NCBI GenBank assembly: GCA_900102115.1
Contig: FNAW01000001.1
Span: 682,001-746,000 of the forward strand
Source: Blastococcus fimeti
GTDB lineage: Bacteria; Actinomycetota; Actinomycetes; Mycobacteriales; Geodermatophilaceae
Reading direction: 5' to 3'
DNA length: 64,000 nucleotides
This document shows, piece after piece, positions 1-8,659 of this stretch. How positions within the stretch are numbered: the first letter of the stretch is position 1; every line of letters begins with the position of its first letter. Below the pieces are notes generated by a model, which saw only the letters and a program-made list of their open reading frames with translations, did no database searches and had not been told where the DNA came from. Both the position numbers and the translations under genes were made by a program.

Positions 1-556
1 CGACGGCCACGGGCACCCCGACGAGGAACACCGCCCCCCACCAGAAGTGCGCGAGCACCGCGCCACCGGCCAGCGGCCCGCCGGCGACGGCGATGCCGGC
101 GGTGCCGGCCCAGACGCCGATGGCCCGGCCGCGCTCGGGACCGGGGAAGACGTTGGTGATGACCGCGAGGGTGGTCGGCTGCACGGCGGCGGCGCCGATA
201 CCCATGACCGCCCGCCAGGCGATGAGCTCGGCCGGGCTGTCGCTGAGGGCGGCCATCACCGAGGCCAGCGCGAAGATCGACAGCCCGATGACCAGCACCC
301 GGCGCCGGCCGATGCGGTCACCGATGACGCCCCAGGAGAAGAGCAGTCCGGCGAACACCAGGATGTAGGCGTCCACCGCCCACTGGAGCTCGGCCTGGGT
401 GGCGCCGAGGTCGCGCTGCAGCGTCGGCAGGGCGACGTTGAGGATCGTGTTCCCCATGATCACCACGAGCAGGCACACCGTCATGGTGGCGAGCACCCAC
501 CAGCGGCGGGCGTAGCCGGGAGGAGCCTCCTCGGCCGTGGTGGGGTTCGTCGTCAC
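1..556 (-). CDS. MFS transporter, DHA2-like (C-terminus beyond window)
   Basis: N-terminal 185 codons of a major facilitator superfamily exporter; the gene runs off the left edge. The GTG start at 556 gives [20 protein letters not shown], followed by a first membrane segment (VLATMTVCLLVVIMGNTILN) and the inter-helix motif GDRIGRRR typical of MFS motif A. Later hydrophobic helices include one with GIGAAAVQP, as in EmrB/QacA-type proton antiporters. The start overlaps the stop of the YbjN gene by GTGA, so it is the third gene of an mshA-YbjN-MFS operon. The substrate cannot be told from sequence. Confidence 0.85.
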   Translation of the reverse strand, partial: MTTNPTTAEEAPPGYARRWWVLATMTVCLLVVIMGNTILNVALPTLQRDLGATQAELQWAVDAYILVFAGLLFSWGVIGDRIGRRRVLVIGLSIFALASVMAALSDSPAELIAWRAVMGIGAAAVQPTTLAVITNVFPGPERGRAIGVWAGTAGIAVAGGPLAGGAVLAHFWWGAVFLVGVPVAV

Positions 557-1104
557 TCCCCGCTGGTGGGCTGGTCCGGGCGGCGGGAGGGATCGGCGTC
601 CGGGCGGCGGGAGGGGTCGGCGAAGGCGGCGAACGCCTCCAGGTTGCGCAGCGACTCCCCGCGCTTGACCCGCCAGTCCCACTCGCGGCGGATGGAGGTG
701 CCGAAGCCGATCTCCAGCATGGTGTTGAAGTGGTCGTCGGCGTAGCTGAGCACCGAGCCGAGGATGCGGTCGAGCTCCTCGGCGGTCACCGCGGCGTGCG
801 GGAGCCGGCCGGTCAGGTAGACGTCACCCACGTTGTCGATGGAGTACGAGACGCCGTACATGCGGGCATTGTGCTGCAGCAGGAACGTCCACAGCTGCTC
901 GCGGTTCTCGTCGGGCTGGCGGCAGACGAACGCCTCGACCCGCAGCGCGTGCTCGCCGACCACGAGGCCGCAGACGGTCTTCAGCTTCTTGGTGCCCGGC
1001 AGGTCGACCAGCCAGGTGCCCGGGCTGGGGTGCTCGTGCACCAGCTCGCCGTCGCGGAGCACCTGCTCGATGACGGCGTCCAGCTCGTCGACGGACCTGT
1101 TCAT
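553..1104 (-). CDS. YbjN domain-containing protein
   Basis: 183-residue soluble protein of the YbjN family (type III secretion chaperone-like fold, function unclear). It starts [20 protein letters not shown] and carries the [14 protein letters not shown] and [14 protein letters not shown] blocks typical of actinobacterial YbjN proteins. It overlaps mshA upstream by ATGA and the MFS gene downstream by GTGA, so all three are probably translationally coupled. A YbjN gene next to mshA is also the M. tuberculosis arrangement (Rv0487 beside Rv0486). The C-terminus has a short duplicated stretch ([16 protein letters not shown]), encoded by a direct repeat. Confidence 0.85.
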   Translation of the reverse strand: MNRSVDELDAVIEQVLRDGELVHEHPSPGTWLVDLPGTKKLKTVCGLVVGEHALRVEAFVCRQPDENREQLWTFLLQHNARMYGVSYSIDNVGDVYLTGRLPHAAVTAEELDRILGSVLSYADDHFNTMLEIGFGTSIRREWDWRVKRGESLRNLEAFAAFADPSRRPDADPSRRPDQPTSGE

Positions 1105-2438
1105 CGAGCCACCTGCACTCCGGGGAGGACGCGCAGCGGGCCGAGCAGCCGCTCGCGCGCGGGACGGACGGGGGCGGTGGCCATGTCGCGGGCCGCCGAG
1201 GCGTAGGCCTGGACGAGCGCGTCGGCGGTGCGGTCCCAGGAGAACCGCGCGGCGTGCCGGCGGGCGCCCGCGGCGAGCAGCTCGCGCCGGGCCAGCACCG
1301 CCCGCACGGCGACGGCGTAGTCGGCCGGGTCGTGCCCGGCAACCAGCACTCCGGAGACGCCGTCGCGGACCGCCGTCGGCAACCCGCCCACGGCCGCCGC
1401 GACGACCGGCGTCCCGCAGGCCTGCGACTCCAGCGCGACGAGGCCGAAGGACTCGTTGTGGCTGGGGACGACGGTGACGTCGGCCGCGCGGTAGTGCTCG
1501 GCGAGCCGCTCGGGCGGCAGCGGCGGGAAGAACGTGACGACGTCGGCGATGCCGAGCGAGCCGGCCAGCTTCTGCAACTGTTCCGGGGCGTCGAGGCCGG
1601 AGCCGCTGGGCGCACCCACGACGTGCACGCGCAGCCGGCTGCGCAGGGCCGGGTCGTCGGCGAGCAGCCGCGCGGCGGTGTGCAGCAGGACGTCGGGGGC
1701 CTTGAGCGGCTGGATGCGGCCGACGAACAGCAGCACGACGGCGTCCTGGGGCATGCCGACCGCACGCCGGGCGGCCGCCCGGTCGCCGGGCGAGAAGCGG
1801 TCGAGGTCCACGCCGGGCGGGACGACGAGGGTGCGGGCCGGGTCGGCGCCGTAGAGGCGCACCAGCTGGCGGGCCTCCTCGTCGGTGTTCGCGATGAGCC
1901 GGTCGGCCTCGGCGACGACCTGCTCCTCGCCGATCACTCGGGAGCGGGGCTCGGGCCGGTCGCCGTCGGCGAGCGCCTCGTTCTTGACCTTGGCGAGGGT
2001 GTGCGCGGTGTGGATCAGCGGCACGCTCCACCGGTCGCGGGCCAGCCAGCCGACCTGCCCGGACAGCCAGTAGTGCGAGTGGACGACGTCGTAGAACCCC
2101 GGCTCGTGCTGAGCCTCCTCGCGCAGCACGGCGGCGGTGAAGGCGCACAGCTGGGCGGGCAGCTCCTCCTTGCCCAGGCCCTCGAACGGCCCGGCGACGA
2201 CGTGCCGGACGGTCACGCCCGGGCACATCTCGACCACGGGCGGCAGGTCGCTGGAGGTGGCGCGGGTGAAGATGTCGACGGCGATGCCGCGCGCGGCCAG
2301 CCGCTTGGACGCCTCGACGATGTAGACGTTCATGCCGCCCGCGTCGCCGGCGCCGGGCTGGTCGAGCGGGCTGGTGTGCACCGACAGCGTCGCCACGCGC
2401 CGGGGCAGGCCGCCGCGGAACGTGCGGGAAGCGGGCAC
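1101..2438 (-). CDS. mshA: D-inositol-3-phosphate glycosyltransferase MshA
   Basis: 445-residue GT4 glycosyltransferase that transfers GlcNAc from UDP-GlcNAc to 1L-inositol 3-phosphate, the first step of mycothiol synthesis. The N-terminal [19 protein letters not shown] segment is the MshA signature; a donor-site [19 protein letters not shown] block with the E-x7-E motif follows in the C-terminal Rossmann domain. I chose the GTG at 2438 because a GGGAGGA ribosome site lies just upstream and homologues begin with a similar [12 protein letters not shown] sequence. First gene of mshA-YbjN-MFS, divergent from an SDR gene. Confidence 0.95.
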   Translation of the reverse strand: MPASRTFRGGLPRRVATLSVHTSPLDQPGAGDAGGMNVYIVEASKRLAARGIAVDIFTRATSSDLPPVVEMCPGVTVRHVVAGPFEGLGKEELPAQLCAFTAAVLREEAQHEPGFYDVVHSHYWLSGQVGWLARDRWSVPLIHTAHTLAKVKNEALADGDRPEPRSRVIGEEQVVAEADRLIANTDEEARQLVRLYGADPARTLVVPPGVDLDRFSPGDRAAARRAVGMPQDAVVLLFVGRIQPLKAPDVLLHTAARLLADDPALRSRLRVHVVGAPSGSGLDAPEQLQKLAGSLGIADVVTFFPPLPPERLAEHYRAADVTVVPSHNESFGLVALESQACGTPVVAAAVGGLPTAVRDGVSGVLVAGHDPADYAVAVRAVLARRELLAAGARRHAARFSWDRTADALVQAYASAARDMATAPVRPARERLLGPLRVLPGVQVAR

Positions 2439-2542
2439 GTGCTGTCCTCCCGCTCTGCAGTTCCTGGAGTCCGGACCGTCGTGGGAGCCAACGTCGTCGA
2501 CCCCGCCGGTCTTCCATCCTGCAACAGCGCGAGGATGAGCAC

Positions 2543-3349
2543 ATGTCAGGTGGCTCACCTCTCACCCGGTCCGGTACCTCCGCGCTGCCCGGAGCCGGCC
2601 GCACCGCCGTCGTCACCGGTGCCTCGAGCGGCATCGGGGCGGCCACCGCGACCCGGCTGGTCGCCGAGGGCTTCGAGGTCGTCCTGGGTGCGCGGCGGAT
2701 GGACCGGCTGACCGCGCTCGCCGACTCGATCGGGGCGCGGGCGCTGCCGCTGGACGTCACGGACGCCGCCTCGGTCGAGGCGTTCGCCGGTGAGCTGGAC
2801 CGGGTGGACGTGCTGGTCAACAACGCGGGCGGCGCCTTCGACGCCAACCGCGTGGAGGACGCGGACCTGGACTCGTGGGCCCGCACCTACGAGGTGAACG
2901 TCCTCGGGACCGTGCGCGTCACCCGGGCGCTGCTGCCCGCGCTGGTCGCCTCGGGCGCCGGCGACGTGCTGTTCGTCAGCTCGACGGCGGGGCTGACCAC
3001 CTACGAGGGCGGCAGCTCGTACACCGCGGCCAAGCACGGCCTGCACGCCATGGTCGGGGCGCTGCGGCTCGAGCTGGTGGCCGAACCGGTGCGGGTCATC
3101 GAGATCGCGCCCGGCATGGTGCACACGGAGGAGTTCTCGCTCAACCGGCTGCAGTCGCAGGAGAAGGCCGACGCGGTCTACCGGGGCGTGCGCGAGCCGC
3201 TGGTGGCCGACGACGTCGCCGACTGCATCGCCTGGGCGCTCACCCGCCCGCACCACGTGAACATCGACCTCATGGTCGTCCGGCCCCGCGCCCAGGCCGC
3301 CCAGCACAAAGTCGATCGTCGTCCTCCGGACGACACCGCGGCCAGGTAG
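2543..3349 (+). CDS. SDR family oxidoreductase
   Basis: 268-residue classical short-chain dehydrogenase. The NAD(P)-binding TGASSGIG motif is at residues 25-32, followed by NNAG, the catalytic Ser in VSSTAG and the YTAAKH active site. Its position divergent from mshA and next to murB matches Rv0484c in M. tuberculosis, so it is probably the conserved orthologue. The ATG at 2543 has GAGGA upstream. Substrate unknown; the family reduces a wide range of ketones and acyl groups. Confidence 0.9.
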   Translation: MSGGSPLTRSGTSALPGAGRTAVVTGASSGIGAATATRLVAEGFEVVLGARRMDRLTALADSIGARALPLDVTDAASVEAFAGELDRVDVLVNNAGGAFDANRVEDADLDSWARTYEVNVLGTVRVTRALLPALVASGAGDVLFVSSTAGLTTYEGGSSYTAAKHGLHAMVGALRLELVAEPVRVIEIAPGMVHTEEFSLNRLQSQEKADAVYRGVREPLVADDVADCIAWALTRPHHVNIDLMVVRPRAQAAQHKVDRRPPDDTAAR

Positions 3350-3376
3350 CCCCTCCCGTCGGGTGGAGCGTGTCCG

Positions 3377-4423
3377 TCACGCCTGCGCGGACCCCTCCGG
3401 GGCCCACTCGGCGCGACCAGGCACCACCGCCGTCGGTTCCCGGTCGAGGTGGACGCCGAAGCGCTCCTGCACGGTGGCGACGATGCGGTCGGCGAACGCG
3501 AGCAGTTCCGCCGCGGTGGCGCCGTCCTCGGTGGTGAGGGCCAGGCTGTGCCGGGACGACGTTCCGACGTGGCCCGCGCGGGTGCCGCGGCCGAAGCCGG
3601 CGTGCTGCACCAGCCAGGCGGCGCTGAGCTTCACGTGCTCCCCGCCGGCCGGCCAGCTCGGGCAACCCTCGACCGCCTGCTCGACCGGGACGATCGGGTT
3701 GGTGAAGAAGGAGCCGGCGCTGCGGGAGTCGGGGTCGGCCGGGTCCCAGACCATCCCCTTGCCGCGGCGCAGGCCCAGCACGGCCTCGCGGACGGCGGCC
3801 AGCGGCGCGGGCTGCCCGATCTCGACGCCGAGGGTGCGCGCGAGCTCCGCGTACCCGACCGGCCGGGACAGTGTCCCGGGGTGCAGGTCGAAGGCGACCT
3901 CGAGGACGACGAACCGGCCGGGCTCGCGCTTGAGCCGGCTGTCGCGGTACGCGAACCCGCACTCGGCCGGGGTGAGGTCGCGCTCGGTCTTCTCGGCGCG
4001 GTCGTAGACCCGGACCGCGGCGATGGTCTGCGCGACCTCCTGGCCGTAGGCGCCCACGTTCTGCACGGGGGTGGCGCCGGTCGAGCCGGGGATCCCGGAC
4101 AGCGCCTCCATGCCCGACAGCTGCTCGTCGACGGTGCGGGCGACCAGTCCGTCCCAGTCCTCCCCCGCCTGAACGGTGAGCCGGTCGCCGTCGCGGCGGA
4201 TGCCGCGGGTGCGGACGGCGACGACGTCGCCGGGCCAGCCCTCGTCGGGCGCGACCACGTTGGAGCCGCCCCCGAGGAGCAGCAGCGGGCGGCCGGCCTC
4301 GTCGGCGTCGCGGACGGCGGCGACCAGCTCCGCGGCGGTCCCGACCTCCAGCAGCCGCTCGATCGGGCCGCCGACGGCGAGGGTGGTGAGCTCGGCCAAC
4401 CGGGCGCCGCGTCGAACCTGCAC
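3377..4423 (-). CDS. murB: UDP-N-acetylenolpyruvoylglucosamine reductase MurB
   Basis: 348-residue cytoplasmic flavoenzyme that reduces UDP-GlcNAc-enolpyruvate to UDP-MurNAc in peptidoglycan synthesis. FAD-binding blocks LLLGGGSNVV and GIPGSTGATPVQNVGAYGQE are visible, as is the C-terminal catalytic region RSAGSFFTNPIV with its Ser proton donor. The GTG start at 4423 lies six bases after a TAGCGT box, so the transcript is probably leaderless. Divergent from the methyltransferase gene, whose -10 box is only eight bases from the murB box. Confidence 0.95.
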   Translation of the reverse strand: MQVRRGARLAELTTLAVGGPIERLLEVGTAAELVAAVRDADEAGRPLLLLGGGSNVVAPDEGWPGDVVAVRTRGIRRDGDRLTVQAGEDWDGLVARTVDEQLSGMEALSGIPGSTGATPVQNVGAYGQEVAQTIAAVRVYDRAEKTERDLTPAECGFAYRDSRLKREPGRFVVLEVAFDLHPGTLSRPVGYAELARTLGVEIGQPAPLAAVREAVLGLRRGKGMVWDPADPDSRSAGSFFTNPIVPVEQAVEGCPSWPAGGEHVKLSAAWLVQHAGFGRGTRAGHVGTSSRHSLALTTEDGATAAELLAFADRIVATVQERFGVHLDREPTAVVPGRAEWAPEGSAQA

Positions 4424-4429
4424 GGCGCC

Positions 4430-4435
4430 ACGCTA
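4430..4435 (-). promoter_or_regulatory. -10 box of leaderless murB
   Basis: Minus-strand TAGCGT ends six bases before the murB GTG. No Shine-Dalgarno sequence fits between, so transcription probably begins at or next to the start codon. Confidence 0.65.
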
Positions 4436-4443
4436 GCCCGGAC

Positions 4444-4449
4444 TACCCT
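4444..4449 (+). promoter_or_regulatory. -10 box of the methyltransferase gene
   Basis: TACCCT lies eight bases before the GTG at 4458. It is back to back with the murB -10 box, so the two promoters must share or exclude each other's -35 regions. Confidence 0.55.
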
Positions 4450-4457
4450 GACGGCCG

Positions 4458-5324
4458 GTGAGCGAGGCGGGGAGCGAGCACAAGAAGCGGGCCTCGCTGT
4501 CCCCGCAGCCGCAGCGCAAGGCGCCCCGGCTGGCCGCCGGCCGGGCCCGCGCGCTCGGGCTGCCCACGCGCGGCACCACCAACGCCAACCGGCTGCGCCG
4601 GGTCGACCGCTGGCTGCTGGCGACGCAGGTCCCGCGGCTGCGCGACTCGCCCCGGCCGCTGGTCGTGGACCTCGGCTACGGGGCGTCGGCCGTCACGACG
4701 CTGGAGCTGGTGGAGCGGCTGGGCCCCGAGGTGCACGGGCTGGAGGTCGTGGGCCTGGAGATCGACCCCGAGCGCGTCGCCGCGGTCGCCGCCGACCGGG
4801 ATCCGCCGCGGGTGGACTTCCGCGTCGGCGGGTTCGAGCTGGCCGGGCTGCGGCCGGTGATCGTCCGGGCCTTCAACGTGCTGCGCCAGTACGACGAGGA
4901 GTCCGCGGCCCGCGCCTGGGACACCATGCGCGCCGGGCTGGCCCCGGGCGGTCTGGTCGTGGAGGGCACCTGCGACGAGTGGGGACGCCGCTCGGCCTGG
5001 GTCGCCCTGGACGACGACGGTCCGCTCACCCTGACGCTGGCCGCCCGGGTGTCGGACATCGAGCGGCCGTCGGACCTGGCCGAGCGGCTGCCCAAGGCGC
5101 TCATCCACCACAACGTCCCGGGCGAACCGGTGCACGACTTCCTCCGCGCCTTCGACGCCGCCTGGGCCACCGCGGCCGGGCTGTCGACCTTCGGACCGCG
5201 GCAGCGCTGGGTGGGCGCCGTCGAGGCGCTGGCGGAGCAGGGCTGGCCGCTGGTCGGTTCGTCGCGGCGCTGGCGGCACGGCGAGGTCACGGTCCGCTGG
5301 TCGGCCGTCGCCCCGGTCACGTAG
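4458..5324 (+). CDS. Class I SAM-dependent methyltransferase-like protein
   Basis: 288-residue protein with a Rossmann methyltransferase core: VVDLGYGASAVTTLELVERL is motif I and GLEIDPERV is motif II with the ribose-binding acidic residue. A basic N-terminal stretch (EHKKRASLSPQPQRKAPR) precedes it. The GTG start follows a TACCCT box, so the mRNA has little or no leader. Divergent from murB; a methyltransferase here is common in actinobacteria, but no substrate is known to me. Confidence 0.75.
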   Translation: MSEAGSEHKKRASLSPQPQRKAPRLAAGRARALGLPTRGTTNANRLRRVDRWLLATQVPRLRDSPRPLVVDLGYGASAVTTLELVERLGPEVHGLEVVGLEIDPERVAAVAADRDPPRVDFRVGGFELAGLRPVIVRAFNVLRQYDEESAARAWDTMRAGLAPGGLVVEGTCDEWGRRSAWVALDDDGPLTLTLAARVSDIERPSDLAERLPKALIHHNVPGEPVHDFLRAFDAAWATAAGLSTFGPRQRWVGAVEALAEQGWPLVGSSRRWRHGEVTVRWSAVAPVT

Positions 5325-5372
5325 CCCGGACCGAGCTGCCGGGGCTCGCGGGCGGGCTCGGCACGCGGCAGG

Positions 5373-5636
5373 ATGCCGGTCGTGGATGACGGCGGGGGCA
5401 GGACGAGCTGGGCCGCTGTCGTCGTCCCAGCACTCCTGGCGGGCGTCATCTTCTTCCTGCTCGTGACGCTGGTGGACCACTACCTCTTCGGTGAGGACTT
5501 CGGCTGGGACGCCGCCGGATCGACGATCGCCGTCACAGTGGTGTGGATCGGGGTGGGCGCAGCTCAGCGGCAGGGGTGGATGCCCTACCCCACGAGCCGG
5601 CGGGACGAAGAGCGCCGGCTCGACCGGGAGCGGTAG
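5373..5636 (+). CDS. Small two-helix membrane protein
   Basis: 87-residue protein with two predicted membrane helices (AAVVVPALLAGVIFFLLVTL and STIAVTVVWIGVGAA) and a charged C-terminal tail (RRDEERRLDRER). I do not recognise a family. The start may be ATG 5373 or GTG 5382; neither has a strong ribosome site. It follows the methyltransferase gene on the same strand by about 50 bases and is the last gene before a cluster of palindromic repeats. Confidence 0.55.
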   Translation: MPVVDDGGGRTSWAAVVVPALLAGVIFFLLVTLVDHYLFGEDFGWDAAGSTIAVTVVWIGVGAAQRQGWMPYPTSRRDEERRLDRER

Positions 5637-5660
5637 GCCGAACGCCCGTCCACGACCTCC

Positions 5661-5818
5661 ACGTTCCCGCGGGAACGTCCACAGACCAACGCTTCCGCGG
5701 AAGCGTCCACGCCCACTGCGTTCCCGCGGGAACGTCCACGCCCACGGCGCTTCCGCGGGAGCGTCCAGGCGTTGCACGCCGACCAGGTCGCAGCCGACGT
5801 TCCCGCGGGAACGTCGGC
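5661..5818. repeat. Cluster of five TTCC(C)GCGG(G)AA palindromes
   Basis: Five near-identical palindromes between convergent genes: 5661-5678 (18 bp, perfect, core TTCCCGCGGGAA), 5689-5706 (18 bp, perfect, core CTTCCGCGGAAG), 5719-5734 (16 bp, perfect), 5748-5763 (one mismatch) and 5793-5818 (26 bp, perfect). Two core variants alternate, and the spacers share the words GTCCACGCCCAC. Related copies occur at 45.7-46.0 kb. They resemble dispersed REP-type elements or protein-binding sites rather than U-tailed terminators. Confidence 0.8.
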
Positions 5819-5821
5819 CGC

Positions 5822-6565
5822 TCATCGCCAGGCGGGGTCCCACTCGTCCGGGGGCGTCGCGCAGCGCTCGTCGCGGTACTGCCCGGGCACCATCCACCAC
5901 TGCTCGTCCGGCCCGCTCTCCAGCACCGTCGCGTCGCCGGGGCCGCCCAGGCCGGGCACGGCGATCGACCACTGCTCCCAGGACACCCCGATGTCGAAGT
6001 CGGGGTAGGAGCAGCTCCGGCCGACGGCGGCATGGTGCTCCCCCTCCAGGGTGCATCCCTGCGTGGCGAGCAGGTCGAGCGGGACGTCGTCGAGGTCGCA
6101 GCTCGGTGGCTGCATGCCGTCGTGCGGCAGCGACCGGAGCTCGTCGCACCGGTACATGACCAGCATGGCGAACGGGGTCCGGAGGTAGCCCGGACGGACG
6201 CCCGGCTCCCCCACCCAGGGCTGACCCTCGGCCCCCGTCAGCCCGGCGTCCGGCAGGAACACGACGTGCCCGTCGCCCAGCCGCTGCTCGTCCCCACTGG
6301 GGAAGGAGATCCAGCGCAGGCCGGAGCACTCGTAGCGGTAGGACCGCACCGCCGCGCCGTCCGCGGTCAGGCAGCCGTTCCACGCCGGGTCCTCGTCCAG
6401 CGGGCCGAGCCCGGTCCCGGCCAGCTCCGCGCACGCCGGCAACGCGGACGCGCCGGCGTCGTCCGCACCTCGGTCCCGCAGCGCCAGCCAGCCGAGGAGC
6501 GCGCCCACCAGAACTCCGGCGAGCACCACCGCGACGAGCCGCAGGATGCCCGTCCTCCGGAGCAT
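5822..6565 (-). CDS. Exported Cys-rich protein of the ECF sigma operon
   Basis: 247-residue protein with an N-terminal membrane anchor or uncleaved signal (ILRLVAVVLAGVLVGALLGW) and an extracytoplasmic domain with eight cysteines, an even number that suggests four disulfides. No family recognised. The ATG at 6565 shares one base with the stop of the upstream gene (TGATG), so it is the third member of the sigma-factor operon. It may be a sensor, a regulated surface protein or part of the anti-sigma system; the sequence does not decide. Confidence 0.7.
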   Translation of the reverse strand: MLRRTGILRLVAVVLAGVLVGALLGWLALRDRGADDAGASALPACAELAGTGLGPLDEDPAWNGCLTADGAAVRSYRYECSGLRWISFPSGDEQRLGDGHVVFLPDAGLTGAEGQPWVGEPGVRPGYLRTPFAMLVMYRCDELRSLPHDGMQPPSCDLDDVPLDLLATQGCTLEGEHHAAVGRSCSYPDFDIGVSWEQWSIAVPGLGGPGDATVLESGPDEQWWMVPGQYRDERCATPPDEWDPAWR

Positions 6566-7440
6566 CAGTCCGCCAGGGTCTCGAACGGCAGCACACGGGG
6601 CGGCTGCTGGGCTGCCGTCCGCAGGCTGTCGAGGGTGGGGTTCTGTGCCAGGTACCGGTCGGCGAAGTACGGCTCCAACGCCGGCAGCGTCAACCGACCG
6701 TCCGGCTCGATCTCGGCGAGCAGGCTGCCGTTCTCGGCGAGCCGCCAGGTGCCCGGCTCGTAGTGGTACTCGGGCGACGGCGACTCCAGGAAGAGCACCA
6801 GGTCTCCCAGGGCGGGCAGGCCCGCCTCCAGGACGTCGAAGGACGGTGGCACGCCGACGCCGACGCGGATCGTCCCCTCCGTCACCTCCCCGGCCAGGAC
6901 CTCCGTGACGACGACCTCCGCCGAGGCGGTCCGCCACATGGCGCGCGGGTCGTCGAACGGCACCTCGATGCTGACGGAGTCGTCGGTCTCCGAGACGTAG
7001 AACCCGCGGCCCGGGCTGACGCTGGTGACGTGCCCGACGACGACCGCGTCGGACAGCGTGACGAGCACGCCGTTGCGCGCCAGGAACTGCGAGTTGGGGA
7101 GGTACTCGGTCAACGATTCGGGGGCGATGGCGCTCGAACCAGCGGCGCCGGCGCCGGCGATCGTCGCCCGGTACTCCTGCGCGGCGACCTCGGGATCGAA
7201 CACGTCCGTCAGGTCCACGACAGCCGCCGAGTCGCCCCCTCGGTCCTGCGCGCGCACGCCGTCGAGCGCGGAGATGCCGGCCACCGCGACGGCCACGGCG
7301 AGCGCGCCGCCCGCGACCGCGGCAGAGCGGCGGCGGCTGCGCCGTCGCAGCCCCGCCACCCGCGTCACCAGGTCGGTCGGCGGCAGGCCGGCCAGGTCGG
7401 CGTCGCGGCGCAGCTCATCACGCAGCTCGCTGGTGTTCAC
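6565..7440 (-). CDS. Putative membrane-anchored partner of ECF sigma factor
   Basis: 291-residue protein: a charged cytoplasmic N-terminus of about 35 residues (MNTSELRDELRRDADLAGLP... RRRSRRRS), one membrane helix (AAVAGGALAVAVAVAGIS) and a large extracytoplasmic domain. This is the layout of an anti-sigma factor, and it overlaps the sigma gene by ATGA. It lacks the HxxxCxxC zinc motif of ZAS anti-sigma factors, so the assignment rests on layout and position. Confidence 0.65.
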   Translation of the reverse strand: MNTSELRDELRRDADLAGLPPTDLVTRVAGLRRRSRRRSAAVAGGALAVAVAVAGISALDGVRAQDRGGDSAAVVDLTDVFDPEVAAQEYRATIAGAGAAGSSAIAPESLTEYLPNSQFLARNGVLVTLSDAVVVGHVTSVSPGRGFYVSETDDSVSIEVPFDDPRAMWRTASAEVVVTEVLAGEVTEGTIRVGVGVPPSFDVLEAGLPALGDLVLFLESPSPEYHYEPGTWRLAENGSLLAEIEPDGRLTLPALEPYFADRYLAQNPTLDSLRTAAQQPPRVLPFETLAD

Positions 7441-7943
7441 GGCACGTCCTCTCGGTGCATGACCAGGTGGGGGGCGAGCTCGACGCGCAGGCGGGCCAGC
7501 CCGCGGGAGGCCTGGCTCTTGACCGAGCCGACCGAGCAGCCCAGGGCCGCGGCGGTGTCGGCCTCGGACAGGTCCTCGTAGTAGCGCAGCACGATGACCG
7601 CCCGCATCCGCGGCGGCAGCCCCTCCAGCGCCGCCACCGCCCGGCCCGGAGCACCCTCACCGCCGAGCGTCGACCGCTCGGGCAGCCGGTCGGTGAGCAC
7701 CTCGCCCACCCGACGCCGTCGTCGCCAGCTCGCGGAGGTGGTGACCAGCACCCGCCGCACGTACGGGTAGGCGGCCTGCTGGTCGGCGATCCGCGACCAC
7801 CGGCGCGACGTCTTCAGCAACGCCGTCTGCAGCAGGTCCTCGGCCAGACCGCGGTCACCGGTGAGCAGGAACGCGACCCGCAGCAGCGCCGGCGACCACT
7901 GCTCGACGAAGTCGGCGAACCCCGCCTCGCTGCCCCCGCTCAC
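7437..7943 (-). CDS. SigE-family ECF RNA polymerase sigma factor
   Basis: 168-residue sigma factor with region 2 (LAEDLLQTALLKTSRRW) and region 4 (ALGCSVGSVKSQASRGLARLR, the helix-turn-helix for -35 recognition). The length is normal for the SigE/SigM-like ECF group. GTG start with GGGAGGTG upstream. It heads a three-gene operon with a possible anti-sigma factor and a Cys-rich exported protein; the upstream CAACC-N17-CGTGTC element suggests autoregulation. Confidence 0.9.
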   Translation of the reverse strand: MSGGSEAGFADFVEQWSPALLRVAFLLTGDRGLAEDLLQTALLKTSRRWSRIADQQAAYPYVRRVLVTTSASWRRRRRVGEVLTDRLPERSTLGGEGAPGRAVAALEGLPPRMRAVIVLRYYEDLSEADTAAALGCSVGSVKSQASRGLARLRVELAPHLVMHREDVP

Positions 7944-7986
7944 GGCACCTCCCGGCCCGGCACCCGGGCGGGTGCGCCTCCACCCC

Positions 7987-8016
7987 TAGACACGCCCCGG
8001 CGCCCCGCCGAGGTTG
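7987..8016 (-). promoter_or_regulatory. Candidate autoregulated ECF promoter
   Basis: On the minus strand CAACC (-35-like) is followed after about 17 bases by CGTGTCTA (-10-like), about 45 bases upstream of the sigma-factor GTG. ECF promoters usually carry an AAC-containing -35 and a CGTC-like -10, so this is the natural candidate for autoregulation. Confidence 0.4.
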
Positions 8017-8043
8017 AGAGCGTCCCGGAGAATCTCGGGGACG

Positions 8044-8634
8044 TCACCGACCGGCGCTGCGGATCCGGTCGAGGACCGCGTCGACGAGCGCGGTCTGCTG
8101 CTCCGCCGAGGCGCTGTGCGGGTCCAGCGCCGCCTGGATGCTCAGCCCGTCGTTGAGGACGTGCAGCTCGTGCACGACCGCCTCCACGTCGACCTCCGGC
8201 CGCAGCTCCCCCCGCTGCTGTGCCTGCTCCAGCCGGACCCGCAGCCGGCCGCGGAAACCCGCCACCTCGCCGGCGTAGACGTCGACCAGCCGGGGGTTGC
8301 CGACCGCCTGCCCCCAGAAGCTCGCCTCGACGACGGCGAGGAACCGGCGCCGCTCGTCCAGCGGAAGGCACTCGAGCATGTACTGGCGCACCGAGGCCAG
8401 CCCGGTCAGCTCCGGATCGAGGCGCGCGTGCACCTCGGCGTGCGCGGCCAGCATCGCCGAGGCCATGAGCTCGGCCTTGTCGGCGAAGTAGTGCGCGAGG
8501 ACGCCGCTGGAGCAGCCGGCCTCGCGGGCGATGCCGCGGGTCGTCGCGTTGGCGATGCCCTCCCGCGCGATCACCCGCCAGGTGGCCTCGATGACCGACC
8601 GGCGGCGCTCGTCGTGGTCGACGATCTTCGGCAC
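8044..8634 (-). CDS. TetR family transcriptional regulator
   Basis: 196-residue repressor-type regulator. The N-terminal helix-turn-helix covers roughly residues 12-55 (RRSVIEATWRVIAREGIANATTRGIAREAGCSSG split over two helices, then LAHYFADKAELM), as in BetI-like TetR proteins. The C-terminal ligand domain has a TetR_C form. Last gene of the catabolic island, 25 bases after the amidase stop. The TATC-N8-GATA dyad at 13936-13951 inside the island is its most plausible operator. Confidence 0.9.
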   Translation of the reverse strand: MPKIVDHDERRRSVIEATWRVIAREGIANATTRGIAREAGCSSGVLAHYFADKAELMASAMLAAHAEVHARLDPELTGLASVRQYMLECLPLDERRRFLAVVEASFWGQAVGNPRLVDVYAGEVAGFRGRLRVRLEQAQQRGELRPEVDVEAVVHELHVLNDGLSIQAALDPHSASAEQQTALVDAVLDRIRSAGR

Positions 8635-8659
8635 GTCTGCTCCCGCTGGACGACGGCGC

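Noticed and set aside
5543..5821. Open frames with repeated FPRE/VPAGT-like words around 5.7 kb
   Set aside because: The words are translations of the palindromic DNA repeats, not a protein repeat.
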